Of a stretch of 54,122 nt of DNA, positions 29,501 through 37,926 are shown in pieces. The translations under genes and the position numbers were made by a program. Each line of letters starts with the position of its first letter. Within the stretch, counting starts at the first letter, position 1. The DNA comes from an uncultured Bacteroidales bacterium. GTDB taxonomy: Bacteria > Bacteroidota > Bacteroidia > Bacteroidales > Paludibacteraceae. Under the pieces are notes generated by a model. The model ran no database searches. It was not told where the DNA came from and saw only the letters and a list, made by a program, of their open reading frames with translations. The stretch lies in NCBI GenBank assembly GCA_903911085.1, contig CAIWCC010000080.1, positions 1-54,122 on the forward strand, read 5' to 3'.

Positions 29501-30713
29501 TGCTTTCAAATTCACACCTGATGGCGGTGAAATTTCAATTTCCTTACTGTCTACAAAAGACACGTTGGAAAACAATCAACTTGAGATAACAGTTTCGGAT
29601 AACGGTAAAGGGATACAGACCAAAGACATAAATAATATTTTCGACAGATTTTTCCAAGGCAAAGAAAAGAGCAATATGCAGCAAGGATCGGGAATTGGGC
29701 TTCATTTAGTAAAAAACCTTATAGAACTTCACCATGGTACTATTGAAGTTGAAAGCACACCAGGTATTCAAACTAGTTTTAAAATAACACTTCCAATCGA
29801 GAAAAGCGCTTATCTTAAAGATGAATTTATGGAAGATACTGAATCTGGCATAAATCGAAAGAAAGAGCAATCTAATGAAGAAAATGATAAAATAATTCAT
29901 GAAAATAATTTATCAGATAATTCAAAATCAAACCATAAAAAAAGAATATTAGTAGTTGAAGACAATGCTGATATCAGAAGCTACATGCGTAGTATTTTGG
30001 GTTCAAATTACATTATTGAGGAGGCTGAAAATGGAGCTATAGGACTTGAAGCAGCTGTTTTACAAGATTTTGATTTAATTATTAGCGATATAATGATGCC
30101 CGAAATGGATGGAATTGAAATGTGTAAACAATTAAAAAAATCTATTGAGACAAATCACATTCCAATAATTTTACTTACCGCAAAATCGGACATAGAAAAC
30201 CGTATTGAAGGTTTGAGCATAGGCGCTGATTCATATATTACCAAACCATTTCATCCTCAACATCTTACAATTCGTGTTGAAAAATTGATAGAGTTACGTG
30301 AAATGCTCCAAGAACGATATAGTAGAAAAATTTCACTTGGTGAAATGCACAATCAGAATATAAAATCAGAATCGCCAGAGGAGTTGTTTTTACAAAAAGC
30401 TATTTCGATAATTCTGGACAAAATGATTGAATCAGATTTTAATGGCGATGTGCTTGCCAATGAACTTTGTATTAGCAGAATGGGATTGCACCGGAAAATA
30501 AAAGCCCTTACCGGACAAAGTACTGGCGAATTTATACGAAATATCCGCCTTAAAAAAGCCTGTGAATTACTAAGTAACCATGGTAAAAATATTTCGGAAG
30601 TTTGTTACGATGTTGGATTTAATTCCCCATCGTACTTTACTACCTGTTTTACAGAAGTATACAAAATGACACCCACAGACTTTGTGAAAAGCATAAAATT
30701 GCAAATAGAATAA
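26592..30713 (+). CDS. Hybrid two-component system (HTCS) sensor-regulator
   Basis: One-protein signalling system that senses a glycan fragment in the periplasm and activates PUL genes. Domains: signal peptide; a two-bladed-type sensor of repeated WIGT...G.L propeller motifs (to about residue 710); a Y_Y_Y domain (about 715-785, FRNLQPGKYVFKVKA); a membrane helix (about 790-820); a histidine kinase with phospho-His854 in ISHEFRTPL; an ATP-binding domain (NLLSNAFKFTPDGG, DNGKGI, GSGIGLHLV); a receiver with acidic pocket D1124 and phospho-Asp1166 in SDIMMPEMDG; and an AraC-type DNA-binding domain (about 1275-1373, NISEVCYDVGFNSPSYF). All catalytic residues are present. Its position inside the locus, divergent from the enzyme operon, makes it the likely binder of the four shared operators. 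Confidence 0.95.
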   Translation: MKTQSRISNIFLISILLFGISIKVISQKIESNLINKYSTEQGLSSNIIYSILQDKYGLIWIATEEGLNKFDGKSFTHFSINNGRYSLSHNRTQTLLQARDGNIWAGTSDGLNIYDYKSDSIIKVRTNTSPMKLVYNDITCLVASIDKSRIWIGTYGNGVNYFDWKTNKFYALTLPKIPSVPAPLNVMSILDDDNNRLWIGTQHDGLYRYNLEEEKLEFFELPENGRFVRSIYQDSFRRIWIGTSKGCYLYNETTNKLDLITYPESLNINSIGGIKEDRNGLIWLGTENFLMGFSVRSFSLTEKFAYQVIKQGESATSLRCASINSLFTDKDNNLWIGTAWGGVNMLHGTSTKFKLYKHDPERLGSIPNSPINAIAYDGEGSIFVATMGTDKVGLYKMNLQSGESKPLEVSKKLSGNVYQSLLYDLDGNLWIGTYNNGLIKSNKQGTGLKQYLFNNKNNNSLPGNDVRTIFQAKDKSIWIGTSSGLAKFDLKTQTFSRIQLIKNSIVAIRSIEQDNKGVLWIGTYGKGVLTYNTVNHNINLDPTNQNTHVVSDIFLNGDSVWIATQGEGLFFYNQKNKSNANFNSSKGLLSNYLASLERDNTGKIWIGTSKGLSRIDPKTNEIESFRPSDGIQNREFSERAALALPNGLFAFSGFGGINIFNPQNVTKNDKCPSVFFTKLLIFDELITPSENKDEYSPLKENITLTHKIELKYNQYVFTIEFMGINYNADQKTQYAYFLEGSDKKWNYLGNQNSVTFRNLQPGKYVFKVKASSPDAVWSDSNIASIIIIVRPPWWASWWAYLIYFILFIALLYLAWLFVNIRIETANGLKIERARREKDEELHQEKLQFFTNISHEFRTPLTLIIGPLEKLQFEEIDPDKKSNIKLMLRNANRLLTMVNQLLDFRKTERGQMKLKVQRLDIKKSISEIILSFDELKKQRNINLKLTCADKELWAWFDLEFLNKSLTNLLSNAFKFTPDGGEISISLLSTKDTLENNQLEITVSDNGKGIQTKDINNIFDRFFQGKEKSNMQQGSGIGLHLVKNLIELHHGTIEVESTPGIQTSFKITLPIEKSAYLKDEFMEDTESGINRKKEQSNEENDKIIHENNLSDNSKSNHKKRILVVEDNADIRSYMRSILGSNYIIEEAENGAIGLEAAVLQDFDLIISDIMMPEMDGIEMCKQLKKSIETNHIPIILLTAKSDIENRIEGLSIGADSYITKPFHPQHLTIRVEKLIELREMLQERYSRKISLGEMHNQNIKSESPEELFLQKAISIILDKMIESDFNGDVLANELCISRMGLHRKIKALTGQSTGEFIRNIRLKKACELLSNHGKNISEVCYDVGFNSPSYFTTCFTEVYKMTPTDFVKSIKLQIE

Positions 30714-30744
30714 AACTTGATAGCTGAAATTTTAATTCAAATTA

Positions 30745-30776
30745 AAAGTCCACTGAAAATTAATTCAGTGGACTTT
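30745..30776. terminator. Bidirectional terminator (HTCS / uptake operon)
   Basis: Perfect 13-bp stem, AAAGTCCACTGAA / TTCAGTGGACTTT, with a 6-nt loop. It lies between the convergent HTCS gene and the last gene of the uptake operon. Confidence 0.9.
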
Positions 30777-30830
30777 CTTTTACAAATTAATTGAAACCTT
30801 ATAAAAAACTAAACAATCCCTGAATTAGAT

Positions 30831-31388
30831 TTATTCCACTTTTACAAATATTGGAATAATACGTTTGTTCATATTGGTGTCGGTAACTGTTAGTTCTAAC
30901 TTGTGATAAACAGTGGATATTTTCATAAACTGACCGTCATTGAAATAGTAGTTTTCCAACCATGAACTAGAAATAGCTGTTGCAGGCACTGCTATTTCGG
31001 CATTGAGCGTGTAGCTTTGCGGAGTAAGCGGGATGCCAGCTTCGGGGTTAGCAAAATTAATATATTTGCTATACAACCACGGTGAATAAGCCAATGTCAG
31101 GCTGCGTAACGACACATTGTCGCTGACAACTACACTAATACTGAAAGTTCCACCTTTGGCTACCGAGATTGTTGGTAATGATATAGTTTCGAGATTTACC
31201 TGAGGAATAAAGCACCAATAATACTTGGTAACATTTGCGTCGTCAATCACTTTGGTTTGAGCACCTGAAACAAGTGTAACGGTCTTACAATCTGGCACTT
31301 GGTGGTCGAAGCCATTGCTAATATCTTCAGACGATTGACATGATACTATCGCCACTGCCACAATAAGTATATATAGAATTCGTTTCAT
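30831..31388 (-). CDS. Small lipoprotein at the end of the uptake operon, function unknown
   Basis: A 185-residue protein. The signal peptide ends in AVAIVSC, giving a lipid-accepting Cys at about residue 17, with an acidic SSED run just after it that is compatible with surface export. The rest looks like one or two beta-sandwich domains (GGTFSISVVVSDNVSLRSLTL; KLELTVTDTNMNKRI). It lies 34 bp after SusD, the position usually taken by SusE/F or surface glycan-binding proteins, so a glycan-binding role is possible. It has no recognisable family signature I can name confidently; DUF4625-like lipoproteins look most similar. Confidence 0.65.
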   Translation of the reverse strand: MKRILYILIVAVAIVSCQSSEDISNGFDHQVPDCKTVTLVSGAQTKVIDDANVTKYYWCFIPQVNLETISLPTISVAKGGTFSISVVVSDNVSLRSLTLAYSPWLYSKYINFANPEAGIPLTPQSYTLNAEIAVPATAISSSWLENYYFNDGQFMKISTVYHKLELTVTDTNMNKRIIPIFVKVE

Positions 31389-31422
31389 TGTATTTAATTT
31401 TTAATTCTTAATTCTTAATTAA

Positions 31423-33132
31423 TCAATTGTCTTCCCAACCCTGATTTTGAACAATCAACTTTCCCATATTCCGGTATTTCAAAATCTCTTTGCGGGGAAT
31501 AGGATACCAATACATTTTAGGATCAAAACTACGTGAGTCGGCATCAAAAGTTTCGTAAGTTAAAGCGCCGGTTGTTGGGTCTTTGGTAATTCTCACCCCT
31601 TTTACAGGTTGGTTGAGCACTGTTTCGGCATCTTTCCAGCGGCGTAAATCCCAGAAACGGTGCTCCTCGAAAGCCAATTCAATACGACGCTCCAATTTAA
31701 TGTACTTACGCATTTCGGCTTGGTCTTTCAGCAAGGTTTTATCCGCAGTAGATAGCGGCTTAAGGTTACCGTTATTACGAATTATATTAAGCTGAGCCAC
31801 TATTACGGCATTATTAGCCACATTGTCGGCCTCGTTGAGTGCTTCCACATAATTGAGAATAATTTCGGCATAACGCATATACACCCAAGCACGTTTACTG
31901 GTTTGCCCTTTGGATAAATCCAAAGTATTATCTATAAACTTGCTCATATAATAGCCTGTTTTGGTGGCAGTAGGCGTCGAAAACAAACCATCCTTTGCCC
32001 CAATAAATGTGGCTACAGTGGTATCTTTGAGTCGCGCACTATTAAAATACACTGTTTGTTTCAAGCGATCTTCTCGCTTTTTGGCAGCCGTAATGCTGTA
32101 GGGATCGGTAGCAACAAAACCCACGTTGCGGTCGATGTACGTACTTGCAGCCATACCATACGCCGCTACCAAATCTTCGGTGGGGTTCATGAATCCACCA
32201 CCCTGAAAACTAACAGGATAGTTATTGGTTTCAATATCATTGCGATTAAAAGCTCTTACTGCAAAGATAATTTCTTTATTGTACAAATCGGTAAATACTT
32301 TTGATCGCGTATATAAAGAATATTTATTAGAGTTGACAATTACTTTGGCTGCATCAGCGGCACGTTTCCACTTCAATACATCGTTGGTAGAATTATTCAG
32401 CGGACTGGCAGCGTATAGCAGCAAACGCGATTTGAGTGCTAGTGGTGTCCAGCTAATGGCTCGTCCTTTGTAACTGTCATCGGGGTAAGCCGATGGCATA
32501 AGCACGGCGGCCGAATCGCAATCGGCTACAATAAATTCTACTGCTTGGTCGAATGTAGATTGCGTAGCATCAAACACTTCATTTTCGTTTTGTGAATCAA
32601 TTACTTTATTGATATAGAATATCTGACGGTAACGCTTCAGCAATTCGAAGTGGAACAAAGCCCGTAAAAACAGAGCTTGTCCTTTGTAATAATCGCGCAT
32701 ATTTACAACACCAGCACCCACAGCCAAAGTTTTGGGAATGCTGTTTGTTTTCACAATAATGCCCGAATCGGGGTTCAGTTCTTTTAAAAAGATATTGCAT
32801 TTGCGAATGCCACGATACATCTTGTCCCACACATCGTCGGGGTTGGTAGTGGCATTAATGGCATTCTTATTGAGCAACTGAATGGTAGCACCCGAGTTAG
32901 AGCACACAGCTTCGTCGCAAGCCGCAGCCAGCATAGCACCACCAAAACGAGAATAACCATCGGGTATATCGTTGTAGATATTATTTAGGAAACCCGGCGC
33001 ATAATGCACGTCAGAAAAAATTTCCTGATAGTCGAGTGTGGTGTCCATATTCACATCTTTGTCTAAATAATCGGCACACGAAGTACTTAAAAGTAGAAAA
33101 GCGGCAATTGTAAAATAATATATTCGTTTCAT
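31423..33132 (-). CDS. SusD/RagB-family glycan-binding lipoprotein (pair 2)
   Basis: Outer-membrane surface lipoprotein that caps the SusC channel and binds oligosaccharides. The lipobox is LLLSTSCADYLDKD (Cys at about 19). The helical TPR-like SusD fold is indicated by YYKGQALFLRALFHFELLKRY, GRAISWTPLALKSRLLLYAASP and the C-terminal ERRIELAFEEHRFWDLRRWK, a very typical SusD signature. The 569 residues are normal for the family. It starts 12 bp after the stop of its SusC partner. Confidence 0.93.
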   Translation of the reverse strand: MKRIYYFTIAAFLLLSTSCADYLDKDVNMDTTLDYQEIFSDVHYAPGFLNNIYNDIPDGYSRFGGAMLAAACDEAVCSNSGATIQLLNKNAINATTNPDDVWDKMYRGIRKCNIFLKELNPDSGIIVKTNSIPKTLAVGAGVVNMRDYYKGQALFLRALFHFELLKRYRQIFYINKVIDSQNENEVFDATQSTFDQAVEFIVADCDSAAVLMPSAYPDDSYKGRAISWTPLALKSRLLLYAASPLNNSTNDVLKWKRAADAAKVIVNSNKYSLYTRSKVFTDLYNKEIIFAVRAFNRNDIETNNYPVSFQGGGFMNPTEDLVAAYGMAASTYIDRNVGFVATDPYSITAAKKREDRLKQTVYFNSARLKDTTVATFIGAKDGLFSTPTATKTGYYMSKFIDNTLDLSKGQTSKRAWVYMRYAEIILNYVEALNEADNVANNAVIVAQLNIIRNNGNLKPLSTADKTLLKDQAEMRKYIKLERRIELAFEEHRFWDLRRWKDAETVLNQPVKGVRITKDPTTGALTYETFDADSRSFDPKMYWYPIPRKEILKYRNMGKLIVQNQGWEDN

Positions 33133-33144
33133 AATTTCCTCGAT

Positions 33145-36100
33145 TTAAAATTTAAGGCTTGTGCCAATGTTAATAACGCGTGTTTCGGGATAAAGTGTAA
33201 CACCTGCATTGGGTATTTCGGCACTCAAATTGTGTTTGCTCATACTATCGAACGAGAACAAATTATATCCATTTACAAAAAAGCGTACGTCTCTGATATT
33301 GGCTTTCATCAGCAGTTTCTTAGGCAAATTGTAACCAAGTTCTAGTGTTTGAATGCGAAGAAAATCAACATTTTGCAACCACATAGACGACGCCTGATAA
33401 TTATGAGCATTTAATTGTGTGGTAAGTCGTGGATAAGTTGGCGTGGTACTCACTCCCCACGAATTGGAAGCCACTTCGGCAGTTATGCTATTATTATCCT
33501 GCAAACCCCACATCACACTGTTGGAAATAAATAAACTACGATTGGCAATACCGGTTAATAACACATTGAAATCAAAACCCTTGTATTCGCAGCCAAGGCT
33601 TAGACCAAAATTCAGTTCGGGTACAGAAGGATTGCCAAGAGGCACGTAATCCTGACTATCAATGACTCCATCTTTGTTTTGATCTACATATTTCACGTCG
33701 CCAGGCTGTACCAAACCATACGTTGATTTTGCCCAACCGTCAATTTCAGTCTGCGTATTGAAAAACATCGAAGGGTCAACTAGCAGTCCCCATTGCTGCA
33801 TCACAGTCTGGTTGGTTCTGTATTCCCACGCATTCATGCCCGACACTTCTTCTTGTTTGGTGATTTTGTTTTTTGCCAACGATACATTTCCTTGTATATT
33901 ATAGCTAAAATCCCCCACTCTATTATTGTGTTTCAGGGTAATTTCAAAACCGCGACTGAGAACCGATCCGTTATTTACGTAAGGTAAATCCTGACCAATA
34001 AAACTTGGCAGCGTATTCCAGCGTCCTGTAATAATTTGTGTGCGGTTATGGCTGAAAACATCAACTTCTATACTAAATTTTTTCAGTAGTTCTGCCTCAA
34101 TCCCCACATTGGCATTCAAAGATTCTTCCCAGGTAATGGCACTATTGGGAATGCGTCCCTCGTAAGAGCCGTCGGTATCCGATGTTCCAAAATAATAACC
34201 ACTTCCGGCATAGAAATTTTGCTCGTAAGGAAAACGGTACCCAACTCCAATGTTTGAGTTACCCACTTTACCTACTGAACCACGAAGTTTGAGGAAACTA
34301 AGCGTATTATTATTCTTCAGAAAATCTTCGTTTGAAAGTACCCATGCGCCCGAAACGGTAGGGAAAAAGCCAAAGCGATTTCCTTTGATAAAGTTTTCGG
34401 AACCATTGTAGGCAAATCCAAATTCGGCTGTATAACGTTTGTCGTAGGTATAAGTAGCACGCCCAAAAATGCCCTGATTGCGATAATCGGGATTACTCCC
34501 ATCCACCATCATTGTCGATTGCATATATTTTACATCGGCAGCAATATCGTTTCTGCCAAAGCTTCGATTGTACGAAAGCCCCATCAAATAATTGAGCATC
34601 AAACTATAATCGGAACCCCAACCAGTATATTTAATATCTATAGAACTTTCTTCGCCAAACTTGGTGTACGTATTATCAATATTTTGCTGATAAACTGCAT
34701 AGTTCTGACCTTTTGATCTTCCATAACTTTTTGTGGCATCAAATCCAAAAAGTCCATTTGCCGAAAGCCCCTTGGTAATGGCATCTAACTTTAAATCTAC
34801 AGTTGTAGTACCTTGCAAATATCGACTAAACCTGTCAGCAAAACCACTTTGAGCAATTAAGCCATACGGATTTGAGCGATAAATAGACGAACCCGAAATG
34901 GAATTATCAGCATTGCGAAAAGGCATGGTAGGCGGCAATTTCGACAATGAAGTAATGATACTCGAAGCTGATGAGTTCGGTGTATGACGGTTTTCGACAC
35001 GTCCCGCCAAATTAACACCCACTTTCAGTATGGAACTCAAATCAACGTCGACTGCTGAACGAAAATTATACCGCGAAAAATTATTTTGGGTCGAAAAACC
35101 CGAATTTTCTTCGGCAAAATTGTACAGTCCTTTTTGGTCTACCATGCCCATCATAACATAATATTGTGCCACTTCGTTACCACCTCTGAACGACAATTTA
35201 TACATTTGCTGTGGAGCAGTTTTATTCAAAAATTCATCGTACCAATTGGAGTTGGCGTATAAAAATGGATTACTGCCGTCATAACTAGCTGGATTATTCC
35301 GTGGATTGCTCAAAAAAAGATTGTTAAATTCTGTATCAGTAAGCTTGCTGTAATCGTTGCGCAACCCGAGATTGCGGTAGCGCACATAATCTTGCGAACC
35401 TACATAGCTGGGCAAACGTGTTGGCGACTGCATACCATATTGAGCTGTGAGCGAAATAATTGGCTTGCCAATAAATCCTTTTTTAGTAGTGACATTGATA
35501 ACACCATTGGCACCACGCATTCCATACATTGCCACAGCAGCAGCGTCTTTGAGTATGGTAAACGATTCAATTTCTTCGGGATCCAATTGCGAAAAGTCAC
35601 GCTCTACATTATCCACCATTACCAAAGGTGCAACTCCACCGCCAAACGACTGAACACCACGGATATAAATGCTTGGCTGGTCCCAACCCGGCTCTGCACC
35701 AACGGTACGGAGCACGGTAAGCCCCGACCCAAGCCCCTGAATGGCATTGCCTAAGGTTGAAACAGGTGCTTTGCTCAAATCATCGGCAGAGATAGTAGAA
35801 ATGGCCGAGGTAAGCGTTGAGCGCGAGCGAACACCATAGCCAACCTGAAAGATTTGTTCTGCACTTTCGTTTTCCATTGTCAGAGCGATGGACTGTTTGT
35901 TTTTTACAGCAAACTTCAGTGCTTTAAAACCTATTTTACTGGCAAACAATGTTTTTCCAGGTGCTGTGCTTATAGTGAAATCTCCATTAGCATCTGTAGA
36001 TACTTGTGTAAATTCATCCAATACCGACACCACCACATTGGCAATTGGGTTACCTTTGGCGTTTGTTATCCTACCATTAATCAATGTATTATCCTGCCCA

Positions 36101-36171
36101 AAAGTGAAGTTTATGGCAAGGAAAAACATCAACAAAATAGATATTGCCGGCTTTTTCTTTATTGTAATCAT
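33145..36171 (-). CDS. SusC/RagA-family TonB-dependent transporter (pair 2)
   Basis: Outer-membrane barrel importing oligosaccharides with TonB energy. The signal peptide (about 1-25) is followed by the carboxypeptidase-regulatory-like domain (INGRITNAKGNPIANVVVSV), a plug domain (LGNAIQGLGSGLTVL, PSIYIRGVQSFGGG, FTILKDAAAVAMYGMRGANG) and a barrel to the C-terminal NIGTSLKF, which ends in an aromatic residue as barrels do. The 1008 residues make it a typical SusC. It is only moderately similar to pair 1, so it probably accepts a different fragment. It lies 33 bp after the previous SusD. Confidence 0.93.
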   Translation of the reverse strand: MITIKKKPAISILLMFFLAINFTFGQDNTLINGRITNAKGNPIANVVVSVLDEFTQVSTDANGDFTISTAPGKTLFASKIGFKALKFAVKNKQSIALTMENESAEQIFQVGYGVRSRSTLTSAISTISADDLSKAPVSTLGNAIQGLGSGLTVLRTVGAEPGWDQPSIYIRGVQSFGGGVAPLVMVDNVERDFSQLDPEEIESFTILKDAAAVAMYGMRGANGVINVTTKKGFIGKPIISLTAQYGMQSPTRLPSYVGSQDYVRYRNLGLRNDYSKLTDTEFNNLFLSNPRNNPASYDGSNPFLYANSNWYDEFLNKTAPQQMYKLSFRGGNEVAQYYVMMGMVDQKGLYNFAEENSGFSTQNNFSRYNFRSAVDVDLSSILKVGVNLAGRVENRHTPNSSASSIITSLSKLPPTMPFRNADNSISGSSIYRSNPYGLIAQSGFADRFSRYLQGTTTVDLKLDAITKGLSANGLFGFDATKSYGRSKGQNYAVYQQNIDNTYTKFGEESSIDIKYTGWGSDYSLMLNYLMGLSYNRSFGRNDIAADVKYMQSTMMVDGSNPDYRNQGIFGRATYTYDKRYTAEFGFAYNGSENFIKGNRFGFFPTVSGAWVLSNEDFLKNNNTLSFLKLRGSVGKVGNSNIGVGYRFPYEQNFYAGSGYYFGTSDTDGSYEGRIPNSAITWEESLNANVGIEAELLKKFSIEVDVFSHNRTQIITGRWNTLPSFIGQDLPYVNNGSVLSRGFEITLKHNNRVGDFSYNIQGNVSLAKNKITKQEEVSGMNAWEYRTNQTVMQQWGLLVDPSMFFNTQTEIDGWAKSTYGLVQPGDVKYVDQNKDGVIDSQDYVPLGNPSVPELNFGLSLGCEYKGFDFNVLLTGIANRSLFISNSVMWGLQDNNSITAEVASNSWGVSTTPTYPRLTTQLNAHNYQASSMWLQNVDFLRIQTLELGYNLPKKLLMKANIRDVRFFVNGYNLFSFDSMSKHNLSAEIPNAGVTLYPETRVINIGTSLKF

Positions 36172-36204
36172 AATAATTTGATTTTCGAGTGTGATTGAAT
36201 AAGG

Positions 36205-37914
36205 TTAATAACCGGGATTTTGAACAAATAATGGATTCTTATCCATTTCGCCCAGCGGAATTTGATAATAGTTATTGCAAGGTTGATAAATACGGGTATA
36301 GTATGGTTCTTCACCGTAAGTAACTGTATTTCCGATTTTTGTAATCACCGTTTTAAAAAACTGACCTCCAAACCATTTCATAGCCAATTCGCCTTCTTCT
36401 CCGGTACTCCAACGACGTGCATCCCACCAGCGGTGTTCTTCAAAGCAAAGTTCTATGGCGCGTTCGCGCTGTAAGCGGTTGCGCATCGACTTCTTATCGC
36501 TGGTTAATGCCACCGGTAAATCTATAACTCCAGAGCGACTTCTAACTGCATTTACAGCATCGCGCACCCGTTGAGTTGGGCCTTCCACTTCGTTCATAGC
36601 TTCGGCATAATTCAAGTACATCTCTGCCAATCGGAAATAAATCCAGTTGTGATAAGCTGTAACGGTAGTAGCCTTTTTCACCTCTTCAGGTAGATATTTG
36701 CGTACAAAATAGCCTGTCAAAAACGAACCAGACGGAAATTGAGCTGATGTAAAATCAACAGTTACACCTTGCCATACACTCCCTTGATAAATAATAATTT
36801 TATAAAATCGAGGATCTCTATTTAAATATGGTTTTGTAGGATCATACGATGTACCAGGTTCATCAATGTATTTACCGTCAGCCATCTCGAACAGTTTCAC
36901 AAAATTATTGGTTGGTTGTACCTCACCGGCACCACCAAAATCGCCATGCGGCATCCAGACACTAATTTGGGCACTTCCAATACCTACAGGCGCTTCGTGT
37001 TTATAAAAAATCACTTCTTTATTTCCATGTTCCCTGCGTTTGAAAAACAGATTTTGATAATCGTCGGCTTTATTGACAGCAGTGGTTTTATACAGTTCGT
37101 AAGTTGATGTTCCATCAGCATCTTTCAAATCGATAACTGCTTTGGCGGCTTCGGCGGCTTTTAACCACCAGGTTTTGTTATCTTTATCCAACCAGTCATC
37201 TACCGTTCCACCCACACCGAGCAACCCTGTTTTATTAGCATAAAGCGGACTGGCAGCGTAAAGAAACATACGTGCTTTAAGTGCCATGGCAGCACCTTTA
37301 GTGGCACGCCCATATTCGTTGGCTGTAAGCGTTATAGGCAACCAATCGATGGCTTTTCCTAAGTCCGACATTATAAAAGCGAAACATTCACGATAAGAAT
37401 TACGTGGACGAATTAAGTCATCACCGGGAATAAGTATATCAGCCTCGGTCATAATGGGCATTCCACCAAATCTTTTCAGTATTTCGTTGAAATAAAATGC
37501 CCTTAGAAAATAAACTTCGCCCAACATTTTGTTTTTGGTATTATCATCGGGGAAAGGTATTCGATACGCATTTTTTAAAAAGGTATTGACTTTACGAATG
37601 GCAGAATAATAATTGTAAATGTTGGCATCTACTCCATTGTAATTACCCATGTTTAAGGATTTTGTGCCAGCATAACCTGCCAATGATTCCGATTCGTCTG
37701 AAGCCGATGACATGGGAACAGGATTAAAACTTCCCAAAGCGTTAAACCGTTGTGTTAAACCACTGTAAATATCGGCTTGATAGCGCTGAGCATTCAAAAA
37801 ATCGGTAAATACTTTATCTTCGTTAAGATTGACGTTGGGCGTACGATCAAGAAAGTCGTCACAAGCAGTCAGTCCAACTACCAAAAATAGCAGTATATAT
37901 TTTATGTTCTTCAT
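36205..37914 (-). CDS. SusD/RagB-family glycan-binding lipoprotein (pair 1)
   Basis: The lipobox VGLTACDDFLDRTP puts the Cys at about 18. The SusD fold is marked by MLGEVYFLRAFYFNEILKRF, GAAMALKARMFLYAASPLY and RERAIELCFEEHRWWDARRW. It pairs with the SusC immediately upstream in the operon (12-bp gap). Its 569 residues are exactly the length of the second SusD, yet the sequences differ through most of the chain. Confidence 0.93.
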   Translation of the reverse strand: MKNIKYILLFLVVGLTACDDFLDRTPNVNLNEDKVFTDFLNAQRYQADIYSGLTQRFNALGSFNPVPMSSASDESESLAGYAGTKSLNMGNYNGVDANIYNYYSAIRKVNTFLKNAYRIPFPDDNTKNKMLGEVYFLRAFYFNEILKRFGGMPIMTEADILIPGDDLIRPRNSYRECFAFIMSDLGKAIDWLPITLTANEYGRATKGAAMALKARMFLYAASPLYANKTGLLGVGGTVDDWLDKDNKTWWLKAAEAAKAVIDLKDADGTSTYELYKTTAVNKADDYQNLFFKRREHGNKEVIFYKHEAPVGIGSAQISVWMPHGDFGGAGEVQPTNNFVKLFEMADGKYIDEPGTSYDPTKPYLNRDPRFYKIIIYQGSVWQGVTVDFTSAQFPSGSFLTGYFVRKYLPEEVKKATTVTAYHNWIYFRLAEMYLNYAEAMNEVEGPTQRVRDAVNAVRSRSGVIDLPVALTSDKKSMRNRLQRERAIELCFEEHRWWDARRWSTGEEGELAMKWFGGQFFKTVITKIGNTVTYGEEPYYTRIYQPCNNYYQIPLGEMDKNPLFVQNPGY

Positions 37915-37926
37915 ATTTCCAAGATA